Below are positions 16,601 to 24,269 of a DNA stretch of 41,731 nucleotides, one piece after another (position 1 is the first letter of the stretch; each line of letters opens with the position of its first letter). The stretch is from Paludibacteraceae bacterium. Lineage in GTDB: Bacteria; Bacteroidota; Bacteroidia; Bacteroidales; Paludibacteraceae. The translations under genes were made by a program, and so were the position numbers. The stretch covers positions 1-41,731 of the forward strand of contig JAFXYK010000011.1 of NCBI GenBank assembly GCA_017541805.1, read 5' to 3'. The notes beneath the pieces were generated by a model. It searched no databases. It was not told the DNA's origin and was given only the letters and a program-made list of their open reading frames with translations.

Positions 16601-19600
16601 TTGCAGTTCCACCTCGTTGAATAATGATACTTCGTATGTATTCACAATTTACTACAATCAGTCTCAAAGCGCTTGTACCGGCACCAATCGCGCGTATGGT
16701 TGCATGGTTCGTTTGGTATCTGAAGGTGGAGGTGCTACTCCGCTGGATTCCGCACAGGCTGTGAAAGACCTGATTGAGGCTATTCCGATGCCTGTAACCT
16801 TGGAAGACGCTTGTGTGAACGCTGTTCAGGCAGCACGCGACGCTTACAACGCGCTGAGCGACGCTGCCAAGGGCGCCCTTGATGCAGCTACGGTGCAGAA
16901 ACTGAATCAGGCTATCACTGATTACACGGCATTAATCCAAGCCGGCGCAGACGAGGTAATCGCTAAGATCAACAACATCCCGCAGCCGGTTACGCTCAAA
17001 CTCGCTACGCGCGATTCTATTAATAACGCACGCGCTGCGTACGACGCTCTGACTGATGACCAGAAACTGCTGGTAAGCAACTATGATGTGCTGACCGCTG
17101 CTGAGGCTACGATGGCTACTCTCAACCCTGGCGGTGATGCGCCTGACGGAGCAGTGAGTGGTAAGTTCTCGATTGACGAATCAAGTGTCGTTTACTTCTC
17201 CAAGGGTAACCTGCAAGCTACGACAGCTGACCTCGGTGCTAACTGGACATGGGGCTTTGCCGCTCACCAGTATGACACAATCGGCGATGTTGCTGCCAAT
17301 AACGCTATCAACGGCAACGGTACGGTATCCGCTAACGGTACAGTCGATCTGTTCGGCTGGAGTACTTCCGCCACAAAATATGGTATCCATAACGGCACTA
17401 ATAGTAATATTAGCGACTATGCAGGCGATTTCGTAGATTGGGGTGCCACGATGGGCGACGGCTGGTTCACTTTGTCAAAAGAGCAATGGTATTGCCTGTT
17501 CAATACCCGTACCGGCGATAAGGCAGCGACTGTAAATAGTGTAGCCGATTGCAGATATACAAAAGCCACCATTAATACGGATGGGACAGCAGTAAAAGGT
17601 TTTATCCTTTTCCCTGATGGCGGTACTTTTGCTGCAAGTGAATTTACGGCTGTAGGGTCTCCTAATGCAGAAGATGTAGATTATACTACTACTTGTACTA
17701 CTGCACAATGGAATGCTTTGCAGGCAAAAGGCTGCGTCTTCCTGCCGGCAGCGGGCCGCCGCTATGGTGTGAGTGTGAGCAATGAGGGCTCGAACGGCTA
17801 CTATTGGTCGTCCTCGCCTAAACCCTCCACTGATGACGCGTACTTCGTGTTCTTCTATTCGGGCGGTTTGTTTCCTGCGTCCAACGACTTCCGCTGCATG
17901 GGTCTATCCGTCCGCCTCGTTATCGAGGCTCCGGCTTCTCCTCTCGCCGCTGCGCAGGCTGTGAAAGACCTGATTGAGGCTATTCCTGCAGAGATTACGA
18001 CGGATGACGCTTGCGTAAAGGCGATAGAGGATGCACGCGCAGCTTATGACGAACTGAGCGAGGCTGCTCAGGGTGCCCTTGATGCAGCTACCGTACAGAA
18101 ACTGACCGACGCAGAGGCTGCTTACGCGATATTAATCAAAGCCGAGGCAGATGCAGTAGTTGCCAAGATCAACAATATCCCGACGCCGATAGAGCTCAAA
18201 CTCGCTACGCGCGATTCCATAGAAAGCGCGCGCGCTGCGTACGAGGCTCTGAACGTTTACCAGAAACCAATGGTAACCAACTATCAGAAACTGCTCGACG
18301 CTGAGGCTGCTCTTGCTGAACTGAACAAAGGCGGCTCAACACCGGTGGACATTGTTTGGGACGGTAATACCGGTATCGCGAATGTCAGTCCAACTACCAC
18401 CAGTCCTGCATACGAAGGTATGACCGTCACAGTTGGTAAAGGTAGTTCGTTCTCGACGTATCAAAGTCGATTGTACTTCACCTTTAACAGTCAGCCCAAT
18501 GGTGGTTTTATCTTTGCGAATGAGAATGGCACCAACATTACGAAAGTTGTCATCGAATCCACCACTGCGCTTACTTCTACTATGACAGAGGTAGATAGAA
18601 TGGGTAGCGGATGGGTAATCAGCAACGAAAATAAAACCGCTACGTGGACAGGTAATGCAGATTCCGTTAAGATTTGGGAGGGTCAGCACTTTGCCAACTA
18701 CTGGGTTGTAGATATGATTACGTTCACCGTTAGCGCTTCTTCTACTCCGCTGGATTCGGCTCAGGCTGTCAAAGACCTGATTGATGCTATTCCGCAACCG
18801 GTTGAGTATCCGACGAGCGGTCCGGCTATCGCAGCCGCTCTCGTGGCATACCAACAATTGAGCGACGCAGCCAAGGGTGCGCTCGATGTCGCTGATGTAC
18901 AGAAAATGACCGATGCTGCGGCACAATACACAGCACTGGATGCTATCGCAGCGATCGATGCAATCCCGGCTGAGATTGTTTATGACCCGGCTGTCAAAGC
19001 TGCTATCGAGACCGCTCGCGAGAAATACGACGCACTGATCGATGCTTCGAAAGCACTGGTAGATGACGAAGTAGTAGCAAAACTCACTAACGCCGAGAAG
19101 GCTTGGGCAGATCTCGTAGCGCTGATTGAGCACAACGTAAGCTATATGGGTAAGGACGGCGAACTGAAGAATGAGAAAGTAGCCCTGCTCCATATCCCGA
19201 ATCCGGCTCCGGACTTCAACGGTTACGAGTTCGTTCGCTGGGATGTCAAAGCAGGCAACTTCCTTGAGGAAGGTCTCCGCATCAAGGCTATCTATACGCC
19301 GATCATCACCACCAATCCGGTGGCATACGACACCCTCGTTTATAACGGTACGGCGCAGACCCTGGTTACCGCCGGTGTGGCGAAGGAAGGTCATATCGAG
19401 TATCGTATCAATGACGGTGAATGGAGCACTGAACTGCCGAAGGCTACCTTCGCGGCCGCGTACGTAGTATATTATAAGCTCGTGCGCGAGGGACACGCGG
19501 ACTACATCGCGGATCCGATCAATGTAACGATCGCCAAGGCTCCGGTTACCTATACCGCGCCGACGGCTGTTGAAAACCTCGTTTATAACGCATCTAACCA

Positions 19601-22340
19601 GACCCTCATCGCAGCCGGTCAGACCAACGACGGTACCTTCGAGTACAGTCTCGATCCGACATTGTTGGATAGCTGGAAGGCTGAACTGCCGCAGGCAAAA
19701 GATGCCGGTACGTATAGTGTTTACTACCGCGTAAAGGGTGACCTTAACCACCTTGATTCGACGGCTGTTGATCCGATAGCTGTGACGATCGCTAAGGCTG
19801 CGTTGACCGCTACTGCGGATGATAAGAATGTTATCTACGGCGACGCTGTACCTGCATACACCGTTACCTATGCCGGCTGGCAAGGCGACGACGATGCTTC
19901 AGTGCTGACCGGTGACATCGCATTCGCTTGCGAGTACGCGCCGACCAGCAATATAGGCTCATATGTCATCACTCCGAGTGGTGTAAGTGCTGCTAACTAT
20001 AACATCACCTTCGTTAACGGTAAGGTAACCGTAGCTCAGGCAACCCTGATGATCACCGCCGAGGATAAGAATGTGACCTACGGTGATGCTGTTCCTGAGT
20101 ACACCGCTACGTATAGCGGCTGGAAGAACACCGACGGTGCTTCGGTAGTAAGCGGTCTGATCTACACCTGCGAATACGCTCCGACGAGCAACGTAGGCGA
20201 TTACACCATCACTCCGAGCGGTGCTACAGCTACCAACTACAACATCAGCTACACGAACGGTAAGGTAACCGTTGCTCAGGCAGCCCTGATGATCACCGCC
20301 GAGGATAAGAATGTGACCTACGGTGATGCTGTTCCTGAGTACACCGCTACGTATAGCGGCTGGAAGAACGCAGACGATGCTTCGGTAGTAAGCGGTTTGG
20401 TTTACACCTGCGAATATGCTCCGACGAGCAACGTAGACGAGTACTCGATCGTTCCGAGCGGTGCTACAGCTACCAACTACAACATCAGCTACACGAACGG
20501 TAAGGTAACCGTTGCTCAGGCAGCCCTGATGATCACAGCCGATGACAAGAACGTCATCTACGGTGACGCTGTTCCTGAGTACACCGCTACCTATAGCGGC
20601 TGGAAGAACAGCGACGATGCATCGGTTGTAAGCAACCTCGCTTATACCTGCGAGTACGCTCCGACAAGTAACGTAGGCGATTACACCATCACTCCGAGCG
20701 GCGCAACGGCTCAGAACTACGCTATCAGCTACACCAACGGTAAGGTGACCGTAGCGCAGGCTACCCTGACTGTTACAGCGGAGGACAAGTCCGTTACCTA
20801 CGGCGATGCTGCTCCGGCGTTCACTGCTACCTACAGCGGCTGGAAGAATACCGATGGCGAGTCGGTAGTAAGCGGTCTGACGCTCACGAGCGAATACCTC
20901 GTAACGAGCAATGTCGGCACTTACGACATCGTTCCGGCTAACGCAACGGCGCTCAACTACACCTTCGTCTATGTCAACGGTACACTCACCGTTAACCAGG
21001 CTCCGCTGATGATCACCGCAGACGACAAGTCCGTTGAATACGGTGAGGTGGCTCCGGCATTCACCGCTTCCTATAGCGGTTGGAAGAATACCGATGACGA
21101 GTCGGTAGTAAGCGGTCTGGCTTATACCACTCCGTACGCTCCGGGTAGTTATATCGGTACCTATGCGATCAACCCGAATAGCGCTACCGCACTCAACTAT
21201 GCAATCACCTTCGTCGATGGTACACTGACGGTCAACAAAGCACACGTCTATGTATCCGACGCAGAGGCTCAGATTGCTAAGTTCGCGGACGGACACGCTA
21301 ACGCAGTGGTACTTGAGCAAGGTGTACTCAACGGTATCAAACTGAATGATCAGATAGCCCACGTCACTACCGCTGCCTTCAGCAGTGCAGACGTAGCAGA
21401 GAATCTGACGATCACCCTGTTCTACGAACTGACCGGCGATGCCGCTCTGCTCAATAACTACAACCTCGATCCGACCTCCGATATCTTCACTACCGAAGGT
21501 GTTATCATCGAGCCGTTCATCCCGGACGACGAGACCGAACCGGAAGATCCGGAAGCTGCGGTTGAAGAAGGTATTGAGATCTATGCATACGGTTACTGCG
21601 ACGGCAGCGGATATAGTCTCCGTTACCACCTCGAGAGCGGTAACCCCGATCAGTATATGATTGACTTCGCAGACAGCCGATTCACCGACGTCGATTGGAC
21701 CAACCTCACTATCGTTGGTAAGGACGGAACGATCGATATCGAGATTCCGGTGGATATGCCGACCGGTGACTACACGATGACCGTTTACTTCCGCGACAGC
21801 CGCTTCACGTGGCTCGAAAGCAAGGCCATCACCGTCACCTTCCATGTCAACCTGCCGGAGACCTATGTTCGTCCGCTGTTCGACAACGTGATCGCATTGG
21901 TTGATACCTGCAACTGTCTGACCGACATCCAGTGGTACTGGCGTGCTAATAGCACCGACACATGGGTGGCTATCCCGGGTGCTAACGGTTACTACTACCA
22001 CTCCGATACGAAATTGGAAGGTGAGTTCTTCGTCTATGCTAAGATGAACGGTGAGCCGACGTACACCTGTGCACAGGCTGACCTGGAGACCCTGTACGGC
22101 GACGACACGAAGCAAGCGAAGGTACAGGCTTACCCGAACCCGGTTATCACTACTACCACCGTGACCATCGAGAACTCGGAGAACAACGAGCACAACGTAC
22201 GTATCGTGAACCTCATGGGTGCTGAAGCAGAACGCTTCACCTTCGAAGGAAACGAGACCGTCGTGGATATGACCGATTACCCGCAAGGTAACTACATGAT
22301 ATCCGTCGATGGCATCGTAGTCAAGGTTATGAAACAATAA
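13623..22340 (+). CDS. Giant modular surface protein with type IX secretion C-terminal domain
   Basis: This 2905-residue protein is probably displayed on the cell surface. Order of parts: signal peptide (1-22; the start could also be ATG 13635); a DUF1566/Lcl-like domain (to about 186); three copies of a module marked KGNLQATT, DLFGWST and GDFVDWG (about 196-436, 800-1035, 1177-1438); nine three-helix spacer repeats of 55-65 residues (IxxIPxPV, then ARAAYDALxDxxK) between them; a BspA-like leucine-rich segment (about 498-660, GENAFGWMSELKTITIPSSV); a beta domain shared with the previous gene (1573-1706); an InlB-like repeat (1837-1893); two related beta repeats (1895-2060); six MBG-type repeats of 80 residues (2060-2540); further Ig-like domains; and a type A sorting domain (about 2830-2905: YPNP, then YPQGNYMISVDGIVVKVMKQ). 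Such tails direct export and surface anchoring by the type IX system, whose machinery is not in this window. Adhesion or glycan binding is likely but unproven. Confidence 0.93.
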   Translation: MNYTMIKRFYILLLAIVASVGMSYAAGIPCTAADLGKVLCTDGSIYATVSEATAASKTAAAVIAYVDTENGKALALALADDGGEMEWATAKTTAAAHTPAVSGSTWTLASKDDWDNMITAAGSYTALRDGFSAVGGTNMLVAEYWTSTEGTYSGTAIGYRFQNGIWTDPDVDDPLHVRACIAFDIFATPAELPGAFTINANGDKIVFSKGNLQATTTDLGANWTWDFAPNQWSLIGNAVANNAIKGNKKVSANGTVDLFGWSTAATYYGINESWNNDDYAGDFVDWGALMGTEWRTLSRAEFYYIVYSRAQAAYKRGQATVNGVPGYVLLPDAWTLPSGLSFTNSIENYTTNQYNGADWTAMESAGAVFLPAAGVREGTDIYQVNLYGWYWASTPNETDGGKAYYLWFDKSSQGVTEYNRWKSKSVRLVTEAPIPPYEAAIKLINEIPNPVVLTAECKAKIDAARAAYDALSDEDKAKVTNITTLTTAEAAFDNVMNIWLSGDCDAILWKDTTLTIRKHAGEGNGAMADYTDYYGDNTAPWFNSHWYNPQPGDIVIKSVTLEEGVTHIGENAFGWMSELKTITIPSSVTSIGEDAFYWSKAVDDIYLSADPSNLTWVLPYSADNQFKPEKATRCHVPADLLTAYQEKFGTLNMTFVGDLDPITPLTPEQQQALDAAKGLINAIPSPVVYTPACKDAIDAARAAYDALTPDMLKQLVSNYATLTAAEATYANLKDVVVVEAKINNIPSPITLKLATRDSIESARAAYDALTDDQKLLVSNYQTLLDAEAELATLNPGGGAPAGALNGKFTINAGGDQIAFAKGNLQATTTDLGANWTWSFAANQWNYLGIAVANNKITGNKTVSENGTVDLFGWSTNATYYGINNSYKAVDYIGDFVDWGPNMGAGWRTLTKDEWAYLLQHSSNGKATVNDKNGYIFLPDNWSGPAFTPNPDNFTTNVYSGDDWTAMENAGAVFLPSGPARNRIYALIANDAKYCSSTSLNNDTSYVFTIYYNQSQSACTGTNRAYGCMVRLVSEGGGATPLDSAQAVKDLIEAIPMPVTLEDACVNAVQAARDAYNALSDAAKGALDAATVQKLNQAITDYTALIQAGADEVIAKINNIPQPVTLKLATRDSINNARAAYDALTDDQKLLVSNYDVLTAAEATMATLNPGGDAPDGAVSGKFSIDESSVVYFSKGNLQATTADLGANWTWGFAAHQYDTIGDVAANNAINGNGTVSANGTVDLFGWSTSATKYGIHNGTNSNISDYAGDFVDWGATMGDGWFTLSKEQWYCLFNTRTGDKAATVNSVADCRYTKATINTDGTAVKGFILFPDGGTFAASEFTAVGSPNAEDVDYTTTCTTAQWNALQAKGCVFLPAAGRRYGVSVSNEGSNGYYWSSSPKPSTDDAYFVFFYSGGLFPASNDFRCMGLSVRLVIEAPASPLAAAQAVKDLIEAIPAEITTDDACVKAIEDARAAYDELSEAAQGALDAATVQKLTDAEAAYAILIKAEADAVVAKINNIPTPIELKLATRDSIESARAAYEALNVYQKPMVTNYQKLLDAEAALAELNKGGSTPVDIVWDGNTGIANVSPTTTSPAYEGMTVTVGKGSSFSTYQSRLYFTFNSQPNGGFIFANENGTNITKVVIESTTALTSTMTEVDRMGSGWVISNENKTATWTGNADSVKIWEGQHFANYWVVDMITFTVSASSTPLDSAQAVKDLIDAIPQPVEYPTSGPAIAAALVAYQQLSDAAKGALDVADVQKMTDAAAQYTALDAIAAIDAIPAEIVYDPAVKAAIETAREKYDALIDASKALVDDEVVAKLTNAEKAWADLVALIEHNVSYMGKDGELKNEKVALLHIPNPAPDFNGYEFVRWDVKAGNFLEEGLRIKAIYTPIITTNPVAYDTLVYNGTAQTLVTAGVAKEGHIEYRINDGEWSTELPKATFAAAYVVYYKLVREGHADYIADPINVTIAKAPVTYTAPTAVENLVYNASNQTLIAAGQTNDGTFEYSLDPTLLDSWKAELPQAKDAGTYSVYYRVKGDLNHLDSTAVDPIAVTIAKAALTATADDKNVIYGDAVPAYTVTYAGWQGDDDASVLTGDIAFACEYAPTSNIGSYVITPSGVSAANYNITFVNGKVTVAQATLMITAEDKNVTYGDAVPEYTATYSGWKNTDGASVVSGLIYTCEYAPTSNVGDYTITPSGATATNYNISYTNGKVTVAQAALMITAEDKNVTYGDAVPEYTATYSGWKNADDASVVSGLVYTCEYAPTSNVDEYSIVPSGATATNYNISYTNGKVTVAQAALMITADDKNVIYGDAVPEYTATYSGWKNSDDASVVSNLAYTCEYAPTSNVGDYTITPSGATAQNYAISYTNGKVTVAQATLTVTAEDKSVTYGDAAPAFTATYSGWKNTDGESVVSGLTLTSEYLVTSNVGTYDIVPANATALNYTFVYVNGTLTVNQAPLMITADDKSVEYGEVAPAFTASYSGWKNTDDESVVSGLAYTTPYAPGSYIGTYAINPNSATALNYAITFVDGTLTVNKAHVYVSDAEAQIAKFADGHANAVVLEQGVLNGIKLNDQIAHVTTAAFSSADVAENLTITLFYELTGDAALLNNYNLDPTSDIFTTEGVIIEPFIPDDETEPEDPEAAVEEGIEIYAYGYCDGSGYSLRYHLESGNPDQYMIDFADSRFTDVDWTNLTIVGKDGTIDIEIPVDMPTGDYTMTVYFRDSRFTWLESKAITVTFHVNLPETYVRPLFDNVIALVDTCNCLTDIQWYWRANSTDTWVAIPGANGYYYHSDTKLEGEFFVYAKMNGEPTYTCAQADLETLYGDDTKQAKVQAYPNPVITTTTVTIENSENNEHNVRIVNLMGAEAERFTFEGNETVVDMTDYPQGNYMISVDGIVVKVMKQ
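19797..21242 (+). repeat. Six tandem MBG-domain repeats inside the giant surface gene (240-nt period)
   Basis: The equivalent codon of each repeat lies at 19815, 20058, 20298, 20538, 20778 and 21018: a first step of 243 nt, then exactly 240 nt each. Copies two and three are identical over 86 nt (20044-20129 against 20284-20369), and long stretches near their 3' ends also match. This indicates recent duplication or gene conversion. Each unit encodes a domain with the pattern YGDAVPEYTATYSGWKN, then EYAPTSNVG and NYNISYTNGKVTVAQA. Confidence 0.92.
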
Positions 22341-22343
22341 TGA

Positions 22344-22350
22344 AAGGAGG
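22344..22350 (+). promoter_or_regulatory. Strong Shine-Dalgarno sequence before the OmpA-family gene
   Basis: AAGGAGG lies 8 nt before the ATG at 22359, a textbook ribosome-binding site. No other gene in the window has one; most starts are preceded by A/T-rich sequence or repeat arrays. It fixes the start of the OmpA-family gene. Confidence 0.75.
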
Positions 22351-22358
22351 AAATCATT

Positions 22359-23780
22359 ATGAAAGCAAATCGTATTATATCATTGTTCGCTGCTGCAGCG
22401 CTGGCCATCTCGGTCAGCGCACAGCAGAGCGCACACGACAACTATTTCGGCCTTTACTTCGGTGGTGGACTGAACACCATGATTTACAAAGCCAACAACG
22501 GAGAGCAACAGATCGACTGCGGCTTTGATGCCGGCCTGTACTATGGACGATTCTTCAATAAGACCGTCGGTCTCGGTGTCGGACTCCAGTATAAATGGGC
22601 CAACGCATACACCACCTATAATTGGAACGAAGTGACGACCGGACTCACGCACCCCAGTAACCCGAATGTGACCTATAACCTCACCACCGGCTTCAACGGC
22701 TTCGTGGAGAGACAGAATATCGGCGTACTGAGCATTCCTATCCAGGTGCTGTTCCGCAAGACACTCAATGACCGCGCTGCGTTCATGGCAGGTGTCGGAC
22801 TGGCGATCGACTTCCCCATCCACGGGGCATATACCGCCAAGCAAGGTACCTATAGCACCACCGGCGTCTTCCCTGCACTCGGAAACTACGTCATCGAGAA
22901 CATGCCTGAGCATGGATTCAGTACCTATAACACCACCCAGAACGCGAAGATCAATAACCTTGTCACAGTGGGTGGGTCGGTCATCGCTGACCTCGGTTTC
23001 CGCGTAGCACTCAGTAAGAACTGCGGTATGTACTTCGGCGTCTATGGCGGTTACGGTGTCACCAACCTCCTCGATAAGCCGAAAGCAGAAGAGATGATCA
23101 TGATCAATGCATCCAATCCTTCTGTCATTGACTATCGCGGCACGTTCGACTCTAACGAGACCGGCAAAGCTTATCTCCTCCATTGCGGAGTGAAGATAGC
23201 TATCGACCTCGGATGGGACGACAAGAAGAAAGAGCCGGCTGTGGATGAAGAAGCAGAGCGACTCGCGGCGGAGCAGGCTGCTGCCGTTGAAGCGGAGGCG
23301 GCACGACTCGCTGCCGAGAAAGCGGAACAGGAGCGTCTCGCTGCCGAGAAAGCCGAGCAAGAGCGTATCGCTGCTGAGAAAGCGGCGGCCGAGAAAGCCG
23401 AACAGGAACGTATCGCTGCTGAGCAGGCCTTCAAACAGAACGTAGAGGCCATTTCCGTTCATTTCGACATCGAAGGCGCTAAACTCAATATGCCGGAGGC
23501 AGAGAAAGCGATCGTGGATCAACTCTGTGAGAAGATGAAAGCCGATCCTTCCATCAAGATCGTCATCACCGGTCATACCGATAACTACGGTGATCCTGAG
23601 CAGAACCTCCGCTACTTCGGTATGAAGCGTGCTGAGAGCCTCAAAGCATACATGGTCAATCAAGGCGTTGACGCCAGTCAGATCCGTTGTGAGTCCAAGG
23701 GACAAAACGAACCGATCGCGCCGAACGATAGCCGCGCTAACCGCGCTAAGAACCGCCGAGCAAACATCAGCTTTGAATAA
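22359..23780 (+). CDS. OmpA-family outer-membrane protein with peptidoglycan-binding domain
   Basis: This 473-residue protein has a signal peptide (MKANRIISLFAAAALAISVSA). Residues about 25-285 are an outer-membrane beta-barrel-like domain (YFGLYFGGGLNTMIYKANN, GLGVGLQYKW, MYFGVYGGYGVTNLL). Residues about 293-355 are a repetitive, probably coiled-coil linker of AAEKAEQER units. An OmpA C-terminal domain follows (about 360-473): VHFDIEGAKLN, IVITGHTDNYGDPEQNLRYF, and the closing NRAKNRRANISFE. The family tethers the outer membrane to peptidoglycan through the conserved Asp and Arg of this domain. It lies 18 nt after the giant surface gene, so the two are likely cotranscribed, and has its own strong ribosome-binding site. 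Confidence 0.93.
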   Translation: MKANRIISLFAAAALAISVSAQQSAHDNYFGLYFGGGLNTMIYKANNGEQQIDCGFDAGLYYGRFFNKTVGLGVGLQYKWANAYTTYNWNEVTTGLTHPSNPNVTYNLTTGFNGFVERQNIGVLSIPIQVLFRKTLNDRAAFMAGVGLAIDFPIHGAYTAKQGTYSTTGVFPALGNYVIENMPEHGFSTYNTTQNAKINNLVTVGGSVIADLGFRVALSKNCGMYFGVYGGYGVTNLLDKPKAEEMIMINASNPSVIDYRGTFDSNETGKAYLLHCGVKIAIDLGWDDKKKEPAVDEEAERLAAEQAAAVEAEAARLAAEKAEQERLAAEKAEQERIAAEKAAAEKAEQERIAAEQAFKQNVEAISVHFDIEGAKLNMPEAEKAIVDQLCEKMKADPSIKIVITGHTDNYGDPEQNLRYFGMKRAESLKAYMVNQGVDASQIRCESKGQNEPIAPNDSRANRAKNRRANISFE

Positions 23781-23820
23781 TAAATATACCTATCTGCTCA
23801 ACAAAAAATACGAAATATCG

Positions 23821-23932
23821 AAGGGTGTGGGTAGACCAGGTGACCGGGCGGACACCCTTCTCTATAAACTCACACACGCGTGTGTGTATGTATTTTAGAA
23901 ACAGGGTGTCCGCCGTCCGCCTGTCACCCTAC
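23821..23932 (+). other. Structured intergenic element with alternative pairings
   Basis: Between the OmpA gene and tRNA-Pro (373 nt without a gene) lies a dense set of inverted repeats. AAGGGTGT (23821-23828) can pair with ACACCCTT (23852-23859). GGCGGACACCC (23847-23857) can instead pair with GGGTGTCCGCC (23904-23914), extended by GGTGAC/GTCACC (23839-23844 with 23923-23928) and GTAG/CTAC. A perfect 16-nt palindrome CACACACG/CGTGTGTG (23871-23886) sits in the loop. The first two pairings exclude each other. No U-run follows, so a simple intrinsic terminator is unlikely. It could be the 3' end structure of the ompA message or a regulatory RNA. Confidence 0.55.
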
Positions 23933-23944
23933 GGAGACGTCCGT

Positions 23945-23966
23945 AATGGTCGCGAAATGGTCGCGA
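23945..23966 (+). repeat. Perfect 11-nt tandem duplication
   Basis: AATGGTCGCGA occurs twice in direct succession (23945-23955 and 23956-23966). Each copy contains the palindrome TCGCGA. No gene is involved; the function is unknown. Confidence 0.75.
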
Positions 23967-24048
23967 GAACGAAAGGTAAATAAAGGTGCAATACCTCGTG
24001 GAGAAATACAATATAGAGGTGTGAAAATTTCAAAAAAGTGCGAAATAA

Positions 24049-24080
24049 TTTGCACATGTCAAAAAAAAGCAGTACCTTTG
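24049..24080 (+). promoter_or_regulatory. Bacteroidota-type promoter for tRNA-Pro
   Basis: TTTG at 24049-24052 and TACCTTTG at 24073-24080 are separated by 20 nt. The spacer contains an eight-A tract followed by GCAG. Transcription would start near 24085 and run through the tRNA-like relic into tRNA-Pro. The core, including the spacer, matches the promoter at 10789-10820 base for base over 22 nt. Confidence 0.82.
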
Positions 24081-24095
24081 CACCCGCTTTTGAGA

Positions 24096-24145
24096 AACGG
24101 GTAGTAGTTCTTATCTCACTACGATCGAACGATTTACTACCCGTT
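24096..24145 (+). other. tRNA-Pro-like relic or leader hairpin upstream of tRNA-Pro
   Basis: AACGGGTAGTAGTTC (24096-24110) exactly duplicates the 15 nt at the 5' end of the tRNA-Pro region (24152-24166), 56 nt away. TACTACCCGTT (24135-24145) is an 11-nt perfect complement of the first part, so the segment folds into a hairpin whose stem equals a tRNA-Pro acceptor stem extended at both ends. No D arm or anticodon arm is present. The same complement could instead pair with the 5' end of the real tRNA, competing with its acceptor stem. A decayed tRNA copy or a processing/leader element are both possible. Confidence 0.55.
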
Positions 24146-24153
24146 ACACCGAA

Positions 24154-24228
24154 CGGGTAGTAGTTCAGCCCGGTTAGAATGCCTGCTTTGGGAGCAGGAG
24201 GTCGTGAGTTCGAATCTCGCCTACCCGA
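24154..24228 (+). tRNA. tRNA-Pro (anticodon TGG)
   Basis: The acceptor stem CGGGTAG (24154-24160) pairs with CTACCCG (24221-24227), followed by discriminator A. The D arm contains AGCCCGGTTAGAAT. The anticodon stem CCTGC/GCAGG encloses the loop TTTGGGA with anticodon TGG. The T arm GCGAG/CTCGC region encloses TTCGAAT. The terminal CCA is not encoded. It has its own promoter upstream and an intrinsic terminator 5 nt downstream. Confidence 0.96.
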
Positions 24229-24232
24229 CAAG

Positions 24233-24254
24233 GGGAGCCTGATGGCTCCCTTTT
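24233..24254 (+). terminator. Intrinsic terminator after tRNA-Pro
   Basis: GGGAGCC (24233-24239), loop TGAT, GGCTCCC (24244-24250), then TTTT. The 7-bp perfect stem directly after the tRNA is a convincing intrinsic terminator. Some read-through into the HAD gene is possible, since no separate promoter was seen for that gene. Confidence 0.85.
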
Positions 24255-24269
24255 AAATTGAAGATAGAA

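Noticed and set aside
19797-21242. Regular repeats considered as a CRISPR array
   Set aside because: The period is 240 nt, the repeats are coding and in frame, and there are no short palindromic repeats with unique spacers or cas genes.
19959-22337. 792-residue open frame on the minus strand inside the giant surface gene
   Set aside because: It mirrors the tandem MBG repeats and the codon use of the sense gene. The translation has no recognisable domain, and the sense strand has clear domains and a sorting tail.
24096-24228. Duplicated tRNA sequence considered as an integration (att) site
   Set aside because: The duplicated part is the 5' end of the tRNA, whereas integrases normally use the 3' end or the anticodon/T arm, and no integrase gene is nearby.
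23929-24231. 100-residue minus-strand ORF beginning MSGRRDSNSRPPAPK
   Set aside because: It is the antisense of tRNA-Pro plus the promoter region; such RRDSNSRPPAPKAG peptides are a well-known false product of tRNA complements.
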